Position numbers and translations under genes: made by a program. DNA of 5,608 nucleotides from Methyloceanibacter sp. (lineage in GTDB: Bacteria; Pseudomonadota; Alphaproteobacteria; Rhizobiales; Methyloligellaceae): assembly GCA_022865725.1 (NCBI GenBank), contig JALHTP010000246.1, forward strand, positions 1 to 5,608. Reading direction: 5' to 3'. The notes below the pieces were generated by a model that was given only the letters and a program-made list of their open reading frames with translations, was not told the DNA's origin and searched no databases. Shown here piece after piece: positions 1 to 5,436 of the stretch. Numbering within the stretch: the stretch's first letter is position 1; each line of letters starts with the position of its first letter.

Positions 1-845
1 GCGCCGATCCTGATCTCGTCGCCCACTTTGGCGTAGCCGATATCGACCTCCATCGACGGCTCGGTGAAGGGGAAATGGCTTGCCCGGAAGCGCATCTTCA
101 CCTCGGGCACCTCGAAGAAGGCTTTGCAGAATTCCTCCAGCACCCATTTCAGGTGACCGAGATGCGTCTCCTCGTCGATCACCAGCCCCTCGACCTGATG
201 GAACATCGGCGTGTGGGTCTGGTCCGAATCGCAGCGATAGACGCGGCCCGGGGCGATGATGCGCAGCGGCGGCTTCTCCCGCAGCATGGTCCTGATCTGC
301 ACCGGGCTCGTATGCGTGCGCAGCACCGCGCGCGACCCGTCCGGGCCTTCCGGGAAATAGAACGTGTCGTGGTCCTGCCGCGCGGGATGCTCGGGCGGAA
401 TGTTGAGCGCGGTGAAATTGTTGAAGTCGGTCTCGATGTCGGGACCTTCGGCGATCGAGAATCCCATATCGGCGAAGATCTCGGTGATCTCGTCGGTCAC
501 CTGGCTGACGGGATGGATGCGCCCCTCGGCGAGCGGACCGAGCCGCACCGGCAGCGTGACGTCGGCGCGCTCATGCGCCAGCTTCTCGACGGTGGCCGCC
601 TTGGAAAGCTCGGCGCGTCTTGCCTCGAGCGCCTCGCCGACGCTCGCCTTCAGGCTGTTGACGACCTGACCGTAGGCTTTGCGCTCTTCCGGCGGCAGCG
701 AGCCCAGCGCCTGCATCAGCTCGGAAATGCGCCCCTTTCGCCCGAGCGCGGCGATGCGGACCTCTTCGAGCTTGTCGAGGTCTTGAGCTTCCGCGATGGC
801 GTGAAGCAGCTCGGTCTTGAGGCTGTAGAGCTCAAGCGCGCTCAT
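1..845 (-). CDS. pheS: Phenylalanine--tRNA ligase alpha subunit (3' end outside window)
   Basis: This is the alpha subunit of the cytoplasmic (alpha-beta)2 phenylalanyl-tRNA synthetase, which charges tRNA-Phe with phenylalanine using ATP. About 281 codons are present, starting MSALELYSLKTELLHAIAEA; the family is usually about 330-360 residues, so the C-terminal part is missing. The N-terminal ~90 residues form the charged helical, tRNA-contacting arm (GRKGRISELM near residues 36-45). The class II catalytic core follows, with FADMGFSIAEGPDIETDFNN (motif 1 region), HTSPVQIR, and motif 2 with GRVYRCDSDQTHTPMFHQVEG. FPFTEPS lies near the left end. Motif 3 falls outside the window. The ATG at 845 is preceded by GGGAG at 8 nt. 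The gene starts 43 bp after the rplT stop on the same strand, so it is probably cotranscribed with rpmI-rplT; pheT would be expected next. The frame is clean. Family assignment is certain from conserved motifs. Confidence 0.97.
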   Translation of the reverse strand, partial: MSALELYSLKTELLHAIAEAQDLDKLEEVRIAALGRKGRISELMQALGSLPPEERKAYGQVVNSLKASVGEALEARRAELSKAATVEKLAHERADVTLPVRLGPLAEGRIHPVSQVTDEITEIFADMGFSIAEGPDIETDFNNFTALNIPPEHPARQDHDTFYFPEGPDGSRAVLRTHTSPVQIRTMLREKPPLRIIAPGRVYRCDSDQTHTPMFHQVEGLVIDEETHLGHLKWVLEEFCKAFFEVPEVKMRFRASHFPFTEPSMEVDIGYAKVGDEIRIG

Positions 846-872
846 GGCTAAGGCTCCCAGGCCAGGGGGCTA

Positions 873-890
873 AGCCCGCTTCGCGGGGCT
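873..890 (-). promoter_or_regulatory. Intercistronic hairpin between rplT and pheS
   Basis: On the transcribed minus strand AGCCCCGC and GCGGGCT pair around a GAA triloop, giving 7 bp with one bulged C. The hairpin begins inside the rplT stop codon and ends 27 nt before the pheS ATG. The apex contains GCGAAGC, known as an unusually stable mini-hairpin in DNA. No T-run follows, so it does not look like an intrinsic terminator. A role in mRNA processing, 3'-end protection of rpmI-rplT or tuning of pheS expression is inference only. Confidence 0.5.
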
Positions 891-1248
891 AGCCCTGCGC
901 GGCAGCAGATGCAGCCTCGACCAGGCCCTTGAAGGTTTGCGGCTCGTGCACGGCGATATCGGCGAGCACCTTGCGGTCGAGCTCGATCCCGGCCTTTTTC
1001 AGCCCGTCGATCAGCCGCCCATAGGTGAGACCGTTGAGGCGAGCCGCCGCGTTGATGCGCTGGATCCATAGCCCGCGGAAGGTGCGCTTCTTCACCTTGC
1101 GGTCGCGATAGGCATATTGGCCGGCCTTCTCGACCGCCTGCTTGGCGACGCGGATGGTATTCTTGCGGCGGCCGTAATAACCCTTGGCCTGCTTGATCAC
1201 CTTGCGGTGGCGGGCATGGGTGGTAACGCCGCGTTTCACACGTGACAT
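889..1248 (-). CDS. rplT: 50S ribosomal protein L20
   Basis: L20 is a primary 23S rRNA-binding protein of the large ribosomal subunit, needed early in 50S assembly; in several bacteria it also represses its own operon by binding the mRNA leader. The 119-residue length is normal. The basic N-terminal extension (MSRVKRGVTTHARHRKVIKQ) and the Y24-Y25-G26-R27-R28 stretch are typical, followed by the globular domain with FRGLWIQRINAAARLNGLTY near residues 58-77 and a C-terminal LADIAVHEPQTFKGLV segment. The ATG at 1248 has a strong AAGGAG Shine-Dalgarno 7 nt upstream. It lies 36 bp after rpmI with no terminator between, so the two are one transcript, with pheS following. Nothing is unusual in the protein. 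Confidence 0.99.
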   Translation of the reverse strand: MSRVKRGVTTHARHRKVIKQAKGYYGRRKNTIRVAKQAVEKAGQYAYRDRKVKKRTFRGLWIQRINAAARLNGLTYGRLIDGLKKAGIELDRKVLADIAVHEPQTFKGLVEAASAAAQG

Positions 1249-1284
1249 GACGGTGCTCCTTCGAGTGAGGTCTCCCCTTAGCCC

Positions 1285-1488
1285 CTAGCGGGAATAAGGG
1301 AGGAAGTTCTTCTTCACGATCTTGGCGTCTTCGTCCGACAGAACCATGGTCCCGCGCGCGTTCCGAATGAACTTGGTGGGACGCTGGATCATGCCGTGAC
1401 GCTTACGCGAGGCCTGGCATTTCACCTTGCCGCTCGCCGTGACCTTGAAGCGCTTCTTGGCACCGCTCTTGGTCTTCATCTTGGGCAT
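1285..1488 (-). CDS. rpmI: 50S ribosomal protein L35
   Basis: L35 is a small basic protein of the large ribosomal subunit. The 67 residues begin MPKMKTKSGAKKRFKVTASG, the classic L35 signature, and include a KRHGMIQRPTKFIRNARGT segment and a basic tail (KKNFLPYSR). The length matches the family. The ATG at 1488 is preceded by AAGGA 7 nt upstream. It is the first gene of the rpmI-rplT-pheS transcript and has its own promoter and a structured leader of about 120 nt. In many bacteria infC directly precedes rpmI; here infC is about 1.9 kb away, beyond an opposite-strand GGDEF-EAL gene. Confidence 0.99.
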   Translation of the reverse strand: MPKMKTKSGAKKRFKVTASGKVKCQASRKRHGMIQRPTKFIRNARGTMVLSDEDAKIVKKNFLPYSR

Positions 1489-1512
1489 TTGGCTTCCTTA
1501 TTTGACCCGGCT

Positions 1513-1536
1513 CATGGCCTGGAAAAAGCGGCCACG
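1513..1536 (-). promoter_or_regulatory. Promoter-distal hairpin in the rpmI leader
   Basis: In the minus-strand RNA, CGUGGCC pairs with GGCCAUG (7 bp, one G-U) around a ten-base loop that reads GCUUUUUCCA. It ends 24 nt before the rpmI ATG, just upstream of the Shine-Dalgarno. The U-rich part is inside the loop rather than after the stem, so it is not a terminator. It could affect ribosome access or be part of an L20-binding leader structure; the sequence alone does not show which. Confidence 0.45.
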
Positions 1537-1573
1537 GGGGACAGTGGTGAGTTTCAGCGATTGGAAAGCATGC

Positions 1574-1605
1574 GAGCCGCCACGGCATGCCCTGCCGGGC
1601 GGCTC
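1574..1605 (-). promoter_or_regulatory. Strong bipartite hairpin at the 5' end of the rpmI leader
   Basis: GAGCCGCC (1574-1581) is perfectly complementary to GGCGGCTC (1598-1605), and directly inside CGGCA (1583-1587) pairs with TGCCG (1593-1597). The result is 13 bp interrupted by one bulged base, with a five-base loop. No T-run follows on either strand, so it is not an intrinsic terminator. It lies only a few bases downstream of the predicted transcription start of the rpmI operon, so it would form the first element of the leader RNA. A 5' stabiliser or an autoregulatory L20/L35 operator are candidate roles by analogy with other bacteria. Confidence 0.6.
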
Positions 1606-1618
1606 CTTAGGATGCGCC

Positions 1619-1647
1619 TTATAGGGTGCAACTGGGCGGAAATGCAA
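1619..1647 (-). promoter_or_regulatory. Sigma-70-type promoter for rpmI-rplT-pheS
   Basis: On the minus strand TTGCAT (1647-1642) is separated by exactly 17 bases from CTATAA (1624-1619). This is close to the alphaproteobacterial consensus CTTGAC-N17-CTATAT, and the base before the -35 is the favoured C. Transcription would begin near 1612, giving a leader of about 123 nt to the rpmI ATG. This is the best promoter match in the divergent spacer. Confidence 0.6.
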
Positions 1648-1666
1648 GGCCCAGCCTGGCAAGTCT

Positions 1667-1677
1667 TGGCGTCGCCA
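1667..1677. promoter_or_regulatory. Short inverted repeat between divergent promoters
   Basis: TGGCG-T-CGCCA is an 11-base inverted repeat with a single central base. It lies upstream of the rpmI -35 box and just upstream of the possible promoter of the GGDEF-EAL gene, so it could be an operator acting on either. It is short, and chance occurrence in GC-rich DNA is quite possible. No regulator is recognised. Confidence 0.25.
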
Positions 1678-1683
1678 GCATGT

Positions 1684-1712
1684 CTTGATGTCTCTTAACC
1701 ACGGGCCTTAAG
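1684..1712 (+). promoter_or_regulatory. Possible promoter of the GGDEF-EAL gene
   Basis: CTTGAT (1684-1689) matches five of six bases of the alphaproteobacterial -35 consensus. It is followed after 17 bases by CTTAAG (1707-1712), a weak -10. Transcription would start near 1719, about 50 nt before the ATG. No better candidate is visible in the spacer, but the weak -10 keeps this tentative. Confidence 0.3.
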
Positions 1713-1769
1713 CCGGATTTAGGACGGGCCGTCTATTCAGGAGGGGACAGAAGAGCGAGGGAGCCGTGC

Positions 1770-3440
1770 ATGTCGCTCTTTCCGGATGTCGCGCGCCCCC
1801 CCGCGGAAGGAACGAAGGTGACGCTAGCTCGGCCGATTCAGAGTTGCATCGATTGGTACGCGCGGCAAAGCCGCGTCGTGCGGGACCTGATTGTCATGGG
1901 AGCGATCGGGCTCCCGATCTACGGCATTGCCGTCTGGTACGACGCGCTCGACAAGTTCATCGAGCTGACCAACGAGCCGCAAAACGACAAGATCGACTGG
2001 CTGGTGCTGCTGGTCGTCTTCCTCGGCTTCGCCGCCAAGATCTACGCGGTCCGCCGCACCATCGATCTGCAACTTGAGGTCGCCGAGCGGCGCAAGGCTC
2101 AGGCCGAGGCCTATCAGCTCGCGCGCCACGACGTGCTCACCGGCCTTCCCAACCGCCGCTGGTTCATCGAGGATTTCGACAAATGGGCCGGGCCTCTTCC
2201 CAAGGGCGAGGCCTGCGCGCTCCTCGTGCTGGACCTCGACAATTTCAAGCCGATCAACGACGTCTACGGCCACCGGCTGGGCGACGAGGTGCTCAAGGTG
2301 GTCGCCAGGCGCCTGACGCGGATTGCCGAAGGTGGATCGGTGGCTCGACTCGGCGGCGATGAGTTCGGCGTTATCCTGCGCTATCCAATCGACAGCGATG
2401 CCCCCGAGCGCTTGGCGCGGCGGATCGTGCACGAGCTCGCAAGGCCGATTCCGCTCGCCGCTCTGTCGCTCCAGGTCGGCGCCAGCGTGGGTGTCGCCGT
2501 CTGCGCGCCCTACGCCCGCGGCAGCGACGCCATGGCAACGCGCGACGGCGCGCCGGTCGAAACCATGCTGCGCCAGGCCGATATGGCCATGTATCGGGCC
2601 AAGACCGAGGGCCGTGGCTCGTATCGCTTCTTCGACGGCGACATGGACGATAGGCTGCAGCAGCGCGTCAAGCTCGAAGGTGAGATCAAGAGCGCGATCG
2701 CCAACGGCGAAATCGTCCCCTACTACCAGCCCATCGTCGAGCTCTCTAGCCGAAGAATTATCGGCCACGAGGTCTTGGCGCGCTGGCAACACCCGACCGA
2801 GGGCCTGTTGTTGCCCGCCCTGTTTATCCCGATCGCGGAAGACACCGGGGCCATTGGCGCGCTTACCGATGCCCTTCTTGCTCGAGCCGTGGCCGAAACC
2901 GCGTGCGGGCCAAGCCATATTTTTCTGTCCGTAAACCTCTCGCCGCGTCAATTCGCCGATCGTTGGCTCGCGCAAAACATTCTCGCGGTACTTGCCCGCG
3001 CCTCGTTCCCTCCGCACCGGCTGGTGGTCGAGATCACCGAGACCGCCGTGGTGCGCCGCCTCGAAGAGGCCAAGACAACCTTGGAGTCCTTACGCAATTT
3101 TGGCGTCGGCATCGCTCTCGACGACTTCGGCACCGGTTATTCCGGCTTGTACCATTTAGGGGAATTGCCGATCGATGCCGTCAAGATCGACCATTCTTTC
3201 GTCAGTCACATGCTGGAGCGGCGAAAGGACGAGAAGATGGTCGAGGCGATAGTGAGTCTCGCGCATGCGCTAGGGCTCGGAATCACGGCGGAGGGTATCG
3301 AGACCGAGGCCGTGCGCGACCGGCTGATCGAGCTCGGCTGCGGGTCGGGCCAAGGCTATCTGTTCGGCCGGCCAGAGCCGTTTGCGACAGCGCTCTCAGC
3401 CGCTCCAGACCATGCGGAGGTTGCGCGGCAGAGCGCCTAG
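1770..3440 (+). CDS. Membrane-anchored GGDEF-EAL c-di-GMP turnover protein
   Basis: This 556-residue protein probably makes and/or hydrolyses the second messenger c-di-GMP at the inner membrane. Two hydrophobic segments lie near residues 38-58 and 77-96, separated by a short loop, so there is almost no external sensor domain. A charged helical linker (~97-118) leads to a GGDEF domain (~118-290) with HDVLTGLPNRR, LDLDNFK and an intact GGDEF at 195-199. The c-di-GMP inhibitory RxxD pair is absent at its usual place. The EAL domain (~300-540) has EVL at 334-336 in place of EAL, plus N389, E421, DDFGTGYS from 451, K472, E508 and Q528. All expected metal and catalytic positions look present, so phosphodiesterase activity is likely. 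GAGGGAG lies 6 nt before this ATG. An in-frame GTG at 1818 also has a good ribosome site (AAGGA). The gene diverges from rpmI and converges on infC, sharing stop-codon bases. Target process unknown. Confidence 0.95.
   Translation: MSLFPDVARPPAEGTKVTLARPIQSCIDWYARQSRVVRDLIVMGAIGLPIYGIAVWYDALDKFIELTNEPQNDKIDWLVLLVVFLGFAAKIYAVRRTIDLQLEVAERRKAQAEAYQLARHDVLTGLPNRRWFIEDFDKWAGPLPKGEACALLVLDLDNFKPINDVYGHRLGDEVLKVVARRLTRIAEGGSVARLGGDEFGVILRYPIDSDAPERLARRIVHELARPIPLAALSLQVGASVGVAVCAPYARGSDAMATRDGAPVETMLRQADMAMYRAKTEGRGSYRFFDGDMDDRLQQRVKLEGEIKSAIANGEIVPYYQPIVELSSRRIIGHEVLARWQHPTEGLLLPALFIPIAEDTGAIGALTDALLARAVAETACGPSHIFLSVNLSPRQFADRWLAQNILAVLARASFPPHRLVVEITETAVVRRLEEAKTTLESLRNFGVGIALDDFGTGYSGLYHLGELPIDAVKIDHSFVSHMLERRKDEKMVEAIVSLAHALGLGITAEGIETEAVRDRLIELGCGSGQGYLFGRPEPFATALSAAPDHAEVARQSA
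3390..3436. terminator. Long-armed inverted repeat at convergent gene ends (possible bidirectional 3'-end structure)
   Basis: GCGCTCT (3390-3396) pairs with AGAGCGC (3430-3436), and inside it GCCGC (3399-3403) pairs with GCGGC (3425-3429). This gives 12 bp with a two-base bulge and a 21-base loop. It ends directly at the overlapping stop codons, within the last codons of the GGDEF-EAL gene and immediately downstream of infC. Neither side has a T-run, so it is not a canonical intrinsic terminator. It could still mark or protect the 3' ends of both transcripts. Confidence 0.4.
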
Positions 3441-3973
3441 CGCGGCGAGAGCACCATCACCATCTGCCGGCCTTCGAGCCGCGCCTCCGACTCCACCTTG
3501 GCGATGGTCAAGGTGTCCTGCTTGACGCGCTCGAGCAGCTTGGTGCCGAGCTCCATATGCGCCATCTCGCGGCCTCTGAAGCGCAAGGTCACTTTCACCT
3601 TGTCGCCTTCCTCGAAGAACCGCCGGATCGAGCGCATCTTCACATCGTAGTCGTGGCTGTCGATGTTCGGCCGCATCTTGATCTCCTTGATCTCGACGGT
3701 GCGCTGCTTCTTGCGCGCCTCGGCGGCCTTTTTCTGCGCCTGATATTTGTATTTGCCGTAATCCAGGATCTTGCACACCGGCGGCTCGGAGTTGGGCGCG
3801 ATCTCGACCAGGTCGAGACCGGCTTCCGCCGCGCGCGCCAAAGCGTCGGTCGTGGCAACCACGCCGACATTGTTGCCGGTGGCGTCGATGAGCTGGATGT
3901 TGGGAATGTCGATGCCCTCGTTGATACGAGGACCGCCCTTGTCGGGAGTAAGCTTCGTCGGCCGTCTTACGAT
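3437..3973 (-). CDS. infC: Translation initiation factor IF-3, AUC start
   Basis: IF-3 binds the 30S subunit, keeps it free of 50S and checks the start codon and initiator tRNA. From 3973 the protein is 178 residues, the normal family size. The N-domain includes GGPRINEGIDIPNIQLIDATG (split here as GGPRINEGID and IPNIQLIDATG), then DLVEIAPNSEPPVCKILDYG and the IF-3 signature KILDYGKYKYQAQKK. The C-domain has KEIKMRPNIDSHDYDVK and ends RQMVMVLSPR. The first ATG/GTG/TTG in frame is a GTG at 3862, which would remove 37 conserved N-terminal residues. The upstream frame is stopped at 4043-4045 and contains no ATG. ATC at 3973 sits 8 nt after AGGAG, matching the AUU/AUC starts by which IF-3 represses its own translation in other bacteria. 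The gene has its own likely promoter and converges with the GGDEF-EAL gene. Confidence 0.95.
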   Translation of the reverse strand: MVRRPTKLTPDKGGPRINEGIDIPNIQLIDATGNNVGVVATTDALARAAEAGLDLVEIAPNSEPPVCKILDYGKYKYQAQKKAAEARKKQRTVEIKEIKMRPNIDSHDYDVKMRSIRRFFEEGDKVKVTLRFRGREMAHMELGTKLLERVKQDTLTIAKVESEARLEGRQMVMVLSPR

Positions 3974-3986
3974 GTCTCGTTCTCCT
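3971..3986 (-). promoter_or_regulatory. infC ribosome binding site and AUC start codon
   Basis: On the minus strand AGGAG (3986-3982) is followed by eight bases and then ATC (3973-3971). This is the only well-placed Shine-Dalgarno with a frame giving a full-length IF-3. A weak 5-bp hairpin (3994-4007, loop CTCG on the plus strand) lies 7 nt upstream of the Shine-Dalgarno. IF-3 discriminates against AUC, so the start codon itself predicts negative feedback on infC translation. Confidence 0.8.
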
Positions 3987-4062
3987 CTTCCCCGAACACT
4001 CGTGTCCCCGCTCAGGCGAGGCCCTGGTGTCGTTCGATTGCGCTAAGCCTTACGGCGGCTAC

Positions 4063-4090
4063 AGGATGGGAAATGGCCCCCAAAAGTCAA
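4063..4090 (-). promoter_or_regulatory. Probable infC promoter
   Basis: On the minus strand TTGACT (4090-4085), preceded by C to give CTTGAC, is a perfect -35 of the alphaproteobacterial type. CATCCT (4068-4063) follows after 16 bases as a modest -10 that keeps the key second A and sixth T. Transcription would start near 4056, giving a leader of roughly 80 nt. It lies between the glycosyltransferase stop and infC, so infC need not depend on read-through. Confidence 0.5.
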
Positions 4091-4122
4091 GCCGTGCCGT
4101 ACGCGGCAGGGCGAGGCCCTTG

Positions 4123-5349
4123 TCATGCGCCATTCTCCAGGGAGGCGGCCTCGAATGAGGGCGGGTGCGCGAAGGCCTCCGCTAAATGCGTGTCGAGCAG
4201 CTCGTCATAAACCGTAAGCGTCTTAATTTGCATCTGCGAAAGCGTGAATTCCGCAGCTGCCCGGGCGCTGGCCCGGGCTCCGATCGACGCCCGCTCCGAC
4301 GCCGAAAGCGCAAGCGCTATACGGATCCAGGCGGCAAGCGCCGCCGTATCGCCCGGCGGCACGAGCCAGCCGGTGAAGCGCGCCGCGTCCTGATCGGGAG
4401 AGATGACGGTCTCGGGCAGCGCGCCGATATCCGACAGGATGACAGGACAGCCCATGGCTTGCGTCTCGATGCTCGTCCAGCCGAAGGTCTCCGGTACGAG
4501 CGAGGGCGCGATCGCGACATGGGCGGCGAGGAAGGCCGACGGCATGTCGTGGCAATGCCCGACCAGCCGCACTTTGTCTTGAAGCCCGTGCCGGGCGATC
4601 AGCGCGACGAGCTCTTGGCGGTAAGCTTCCTTGCCCGGCGCGTCGCCGGCGAAGACGACCGCGGCGCCGTCGAGCGCGCCTTCACGGGCGAGCGCTGCCG
4701 CGGCTTCGATGGTTTGCCGGTGGCCCTTGAGCCCCGTGAGGCGCGCCGCCAGGAGCACGATCTTGGTCTTGGGCGAAACCCCCCAGCGTTCCCGGAGTTT
4801 CGCCACCGGCCCAGGCGGGACCACGAGCGGATCGAAGCTCGCTTCGTCGATGCCGCGATAGATCACGCGGACGCGCTCAGGCTTCAGGCGATGCCGGGCG
4901 GCGATGAGCTTGGCGGTGTAGAGGGAGTTGGCGATGACGCGGTCGCCGCGAGCCATGACGCTGTTATAGGCGGCCTTCAGCGGCCCGAGCGTCCCGTAGG
5001 CCCCGTGATAGGTGGTGACGAAGGGACGCCTGGCCCGCCGCGCGGCAAGATAGGCACTCCAGGCCGGCGCCCGGCTCCGCGCATGCACGAGAGCGACCTG
5101 GCGCTCCACGATCAGGCGCTCGAGCCGCCTTGCATTTGCAAGCATGGTTAACGGATTCTTGCTCGCCACGGGAAGCGTCACGACCTCGCCGCCGGCCTGA
5201 ATGACGGCGGTTGCCATCCGGCCCCCGGCGGTGGCAACGAGGGCTCGCGCGCCGGCCCGGGTGAGCGCTTCGGCGATCTCGACGGTCGCCTGCTCGCTGC
5301 CGCCGGTATCGAGGCGCGGCACGACCTGCAATATGGTCACTTCGGCCAT
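4123..5349 (-). CDS. GT-B fold glycosyltransferase (GT4-like)
   Basis: This is a 408-residue retaining-type glycosyltransferase, expected to move a sugar from a nucleotide-sugar donor to a lipopolysaccharide, capsule or other envelope glycan on the cytoplasmic face. The N-terminal Rossmann half begins with ILQVVPRLDTGGSEQATVEI, whose GGSE (16-19) is typical. TTYHGAYG (~112-119) and VIANSLYTA (~138-146) follow. The C-terminal donor-binding half has LLAARLTGLKGH (R203, K208-G209) and the EX7E motif as PETFGWTSIE, with E287 and E295, followed by GCPVILSDIGALPE. There is no signal peptide or membrane helix. The ATG at 5349 has only a weak ribosome site. It is upstream of infC on the same strand with a 149-bp gap. 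No other sugar gene is in the window, so donor and acceptor cannot be named. Confidence 0.93.
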   Translation of the reverse strand: MAEVTILQVVPRLDTGGSEQATVEIAEALTRAGARALVATAGGRMATAVIQAGGEVVTLPVASKNPLTMLANARRLERLIVERQVALVHARSRAPAWSAYLAARRARRPFVTTYHGAYGTLGPLKAAYNSVMARGDRVIANSLYTAKLIAARHRLKPERVRVIYRGIDEASFDPLVVPPGPVAKLRERWGVSPKTKIVLLAARLTGLKGHRQTIEAAAALAREGALDGAAVVFAGDAPGKEAYRQELVALIARHGLQDKVRLVGHCHDMPSAFLAAHVAIAPSLVPETFGWTSIETQAMGCPVILSDIGALPETVISPDQDAARFTGWLVPPGDTAALAAWIRIALALSASERASIGARASARAAAEFTLSQMQIKTLTVYDELLDTHLAEAFAHPPSFEAASLENGA

Positions 5350-5363
5350 GGACCTAAGGTCTT

Positions 5364-5430
5364 AGAGCATGATCCGGAAAAGTGGGAACCGGTTTTCCGA
5401 AAAGATCATGCTCAAACAAAAGGCTAGAGC
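5364..5430. repeat. Hyphomicrobiales-type palindromic intergenic repeat
   Basis: GAGCATGATC (5365-5374) and GATCATGCTC (5404-5413) are perfect inverted arms. Inside them CGGAAAA (5375-5381) pairs with TTTTCCG (5393-5399). The 17-bp stem has one AAAA bulge on the right arm and an 11-base loop. The AAACAAAAGGCTAGAGC tail follows. I recognise this core-plus-tail as a repeat scattered through intergenic regions of many Hyphomicrobiales genomes; I cannot assign a formal family name or copy number from one window. It fills most of the 87-bp spacer between the divergent glycosyltransferase and hydrolase genes and ends about 6 bases before the hydrolase ATG. Confidence 0.75.
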
Positions 5431-5436
5431 GAAAGC

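Noticed and set aside
75..851. Plus-strand open frame of 258 codons antisense to pheS
   Set aside because: It mirrors pheS, whose motifs are unmistakable on the minus strand; the product has no recognisable family and reflects GC-rich codon bias.
1824..3017. Minus-strand open frame of 397 codons inside the GGDEF-EAL gene
   Set aside because: Antisense shadow of a gene with fully conserved GGDEF and EAL motifs; low-complexity, histidine/aspartate-rich product and no ribosome site of note.
4095..4108. TGCCG-TACG-CGGCA hairpin after the glycosyltransferase as a terminator
   Set aside because: Only 5 bp, no following T-run, and it overlaps the region just upstream of the infC -35 box.
2903..4210. 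Plus-strand open frame of 435 codons crossing the end of the GGDEF-EAL gene, infC and the infC leader
   Set aside because: It runs in another frame through one conserved gene, antisense through another and across a promoter region; no family resemblance.
4259..4278. Two copies of the palindrome GCCCGGGC four bases apart
   Set aside because: They lie inside the glycosyltransferase coding region where repeated Ala/Arg codons explain them.
4186..5151. Plus-strand open frame of 321 codons antisense to the glycosyltransferase
   Set aside because: Arginine-rich shadow of the GT-B gene with no recognisable domain.
5351..5361. GACCT-A-AGGTC inverted repeat directly before the glycosyltransferase ATG, as an operator
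   Set aside because: Very short, single occurrence, no known regulator with this site that I can name; kept only as a note.
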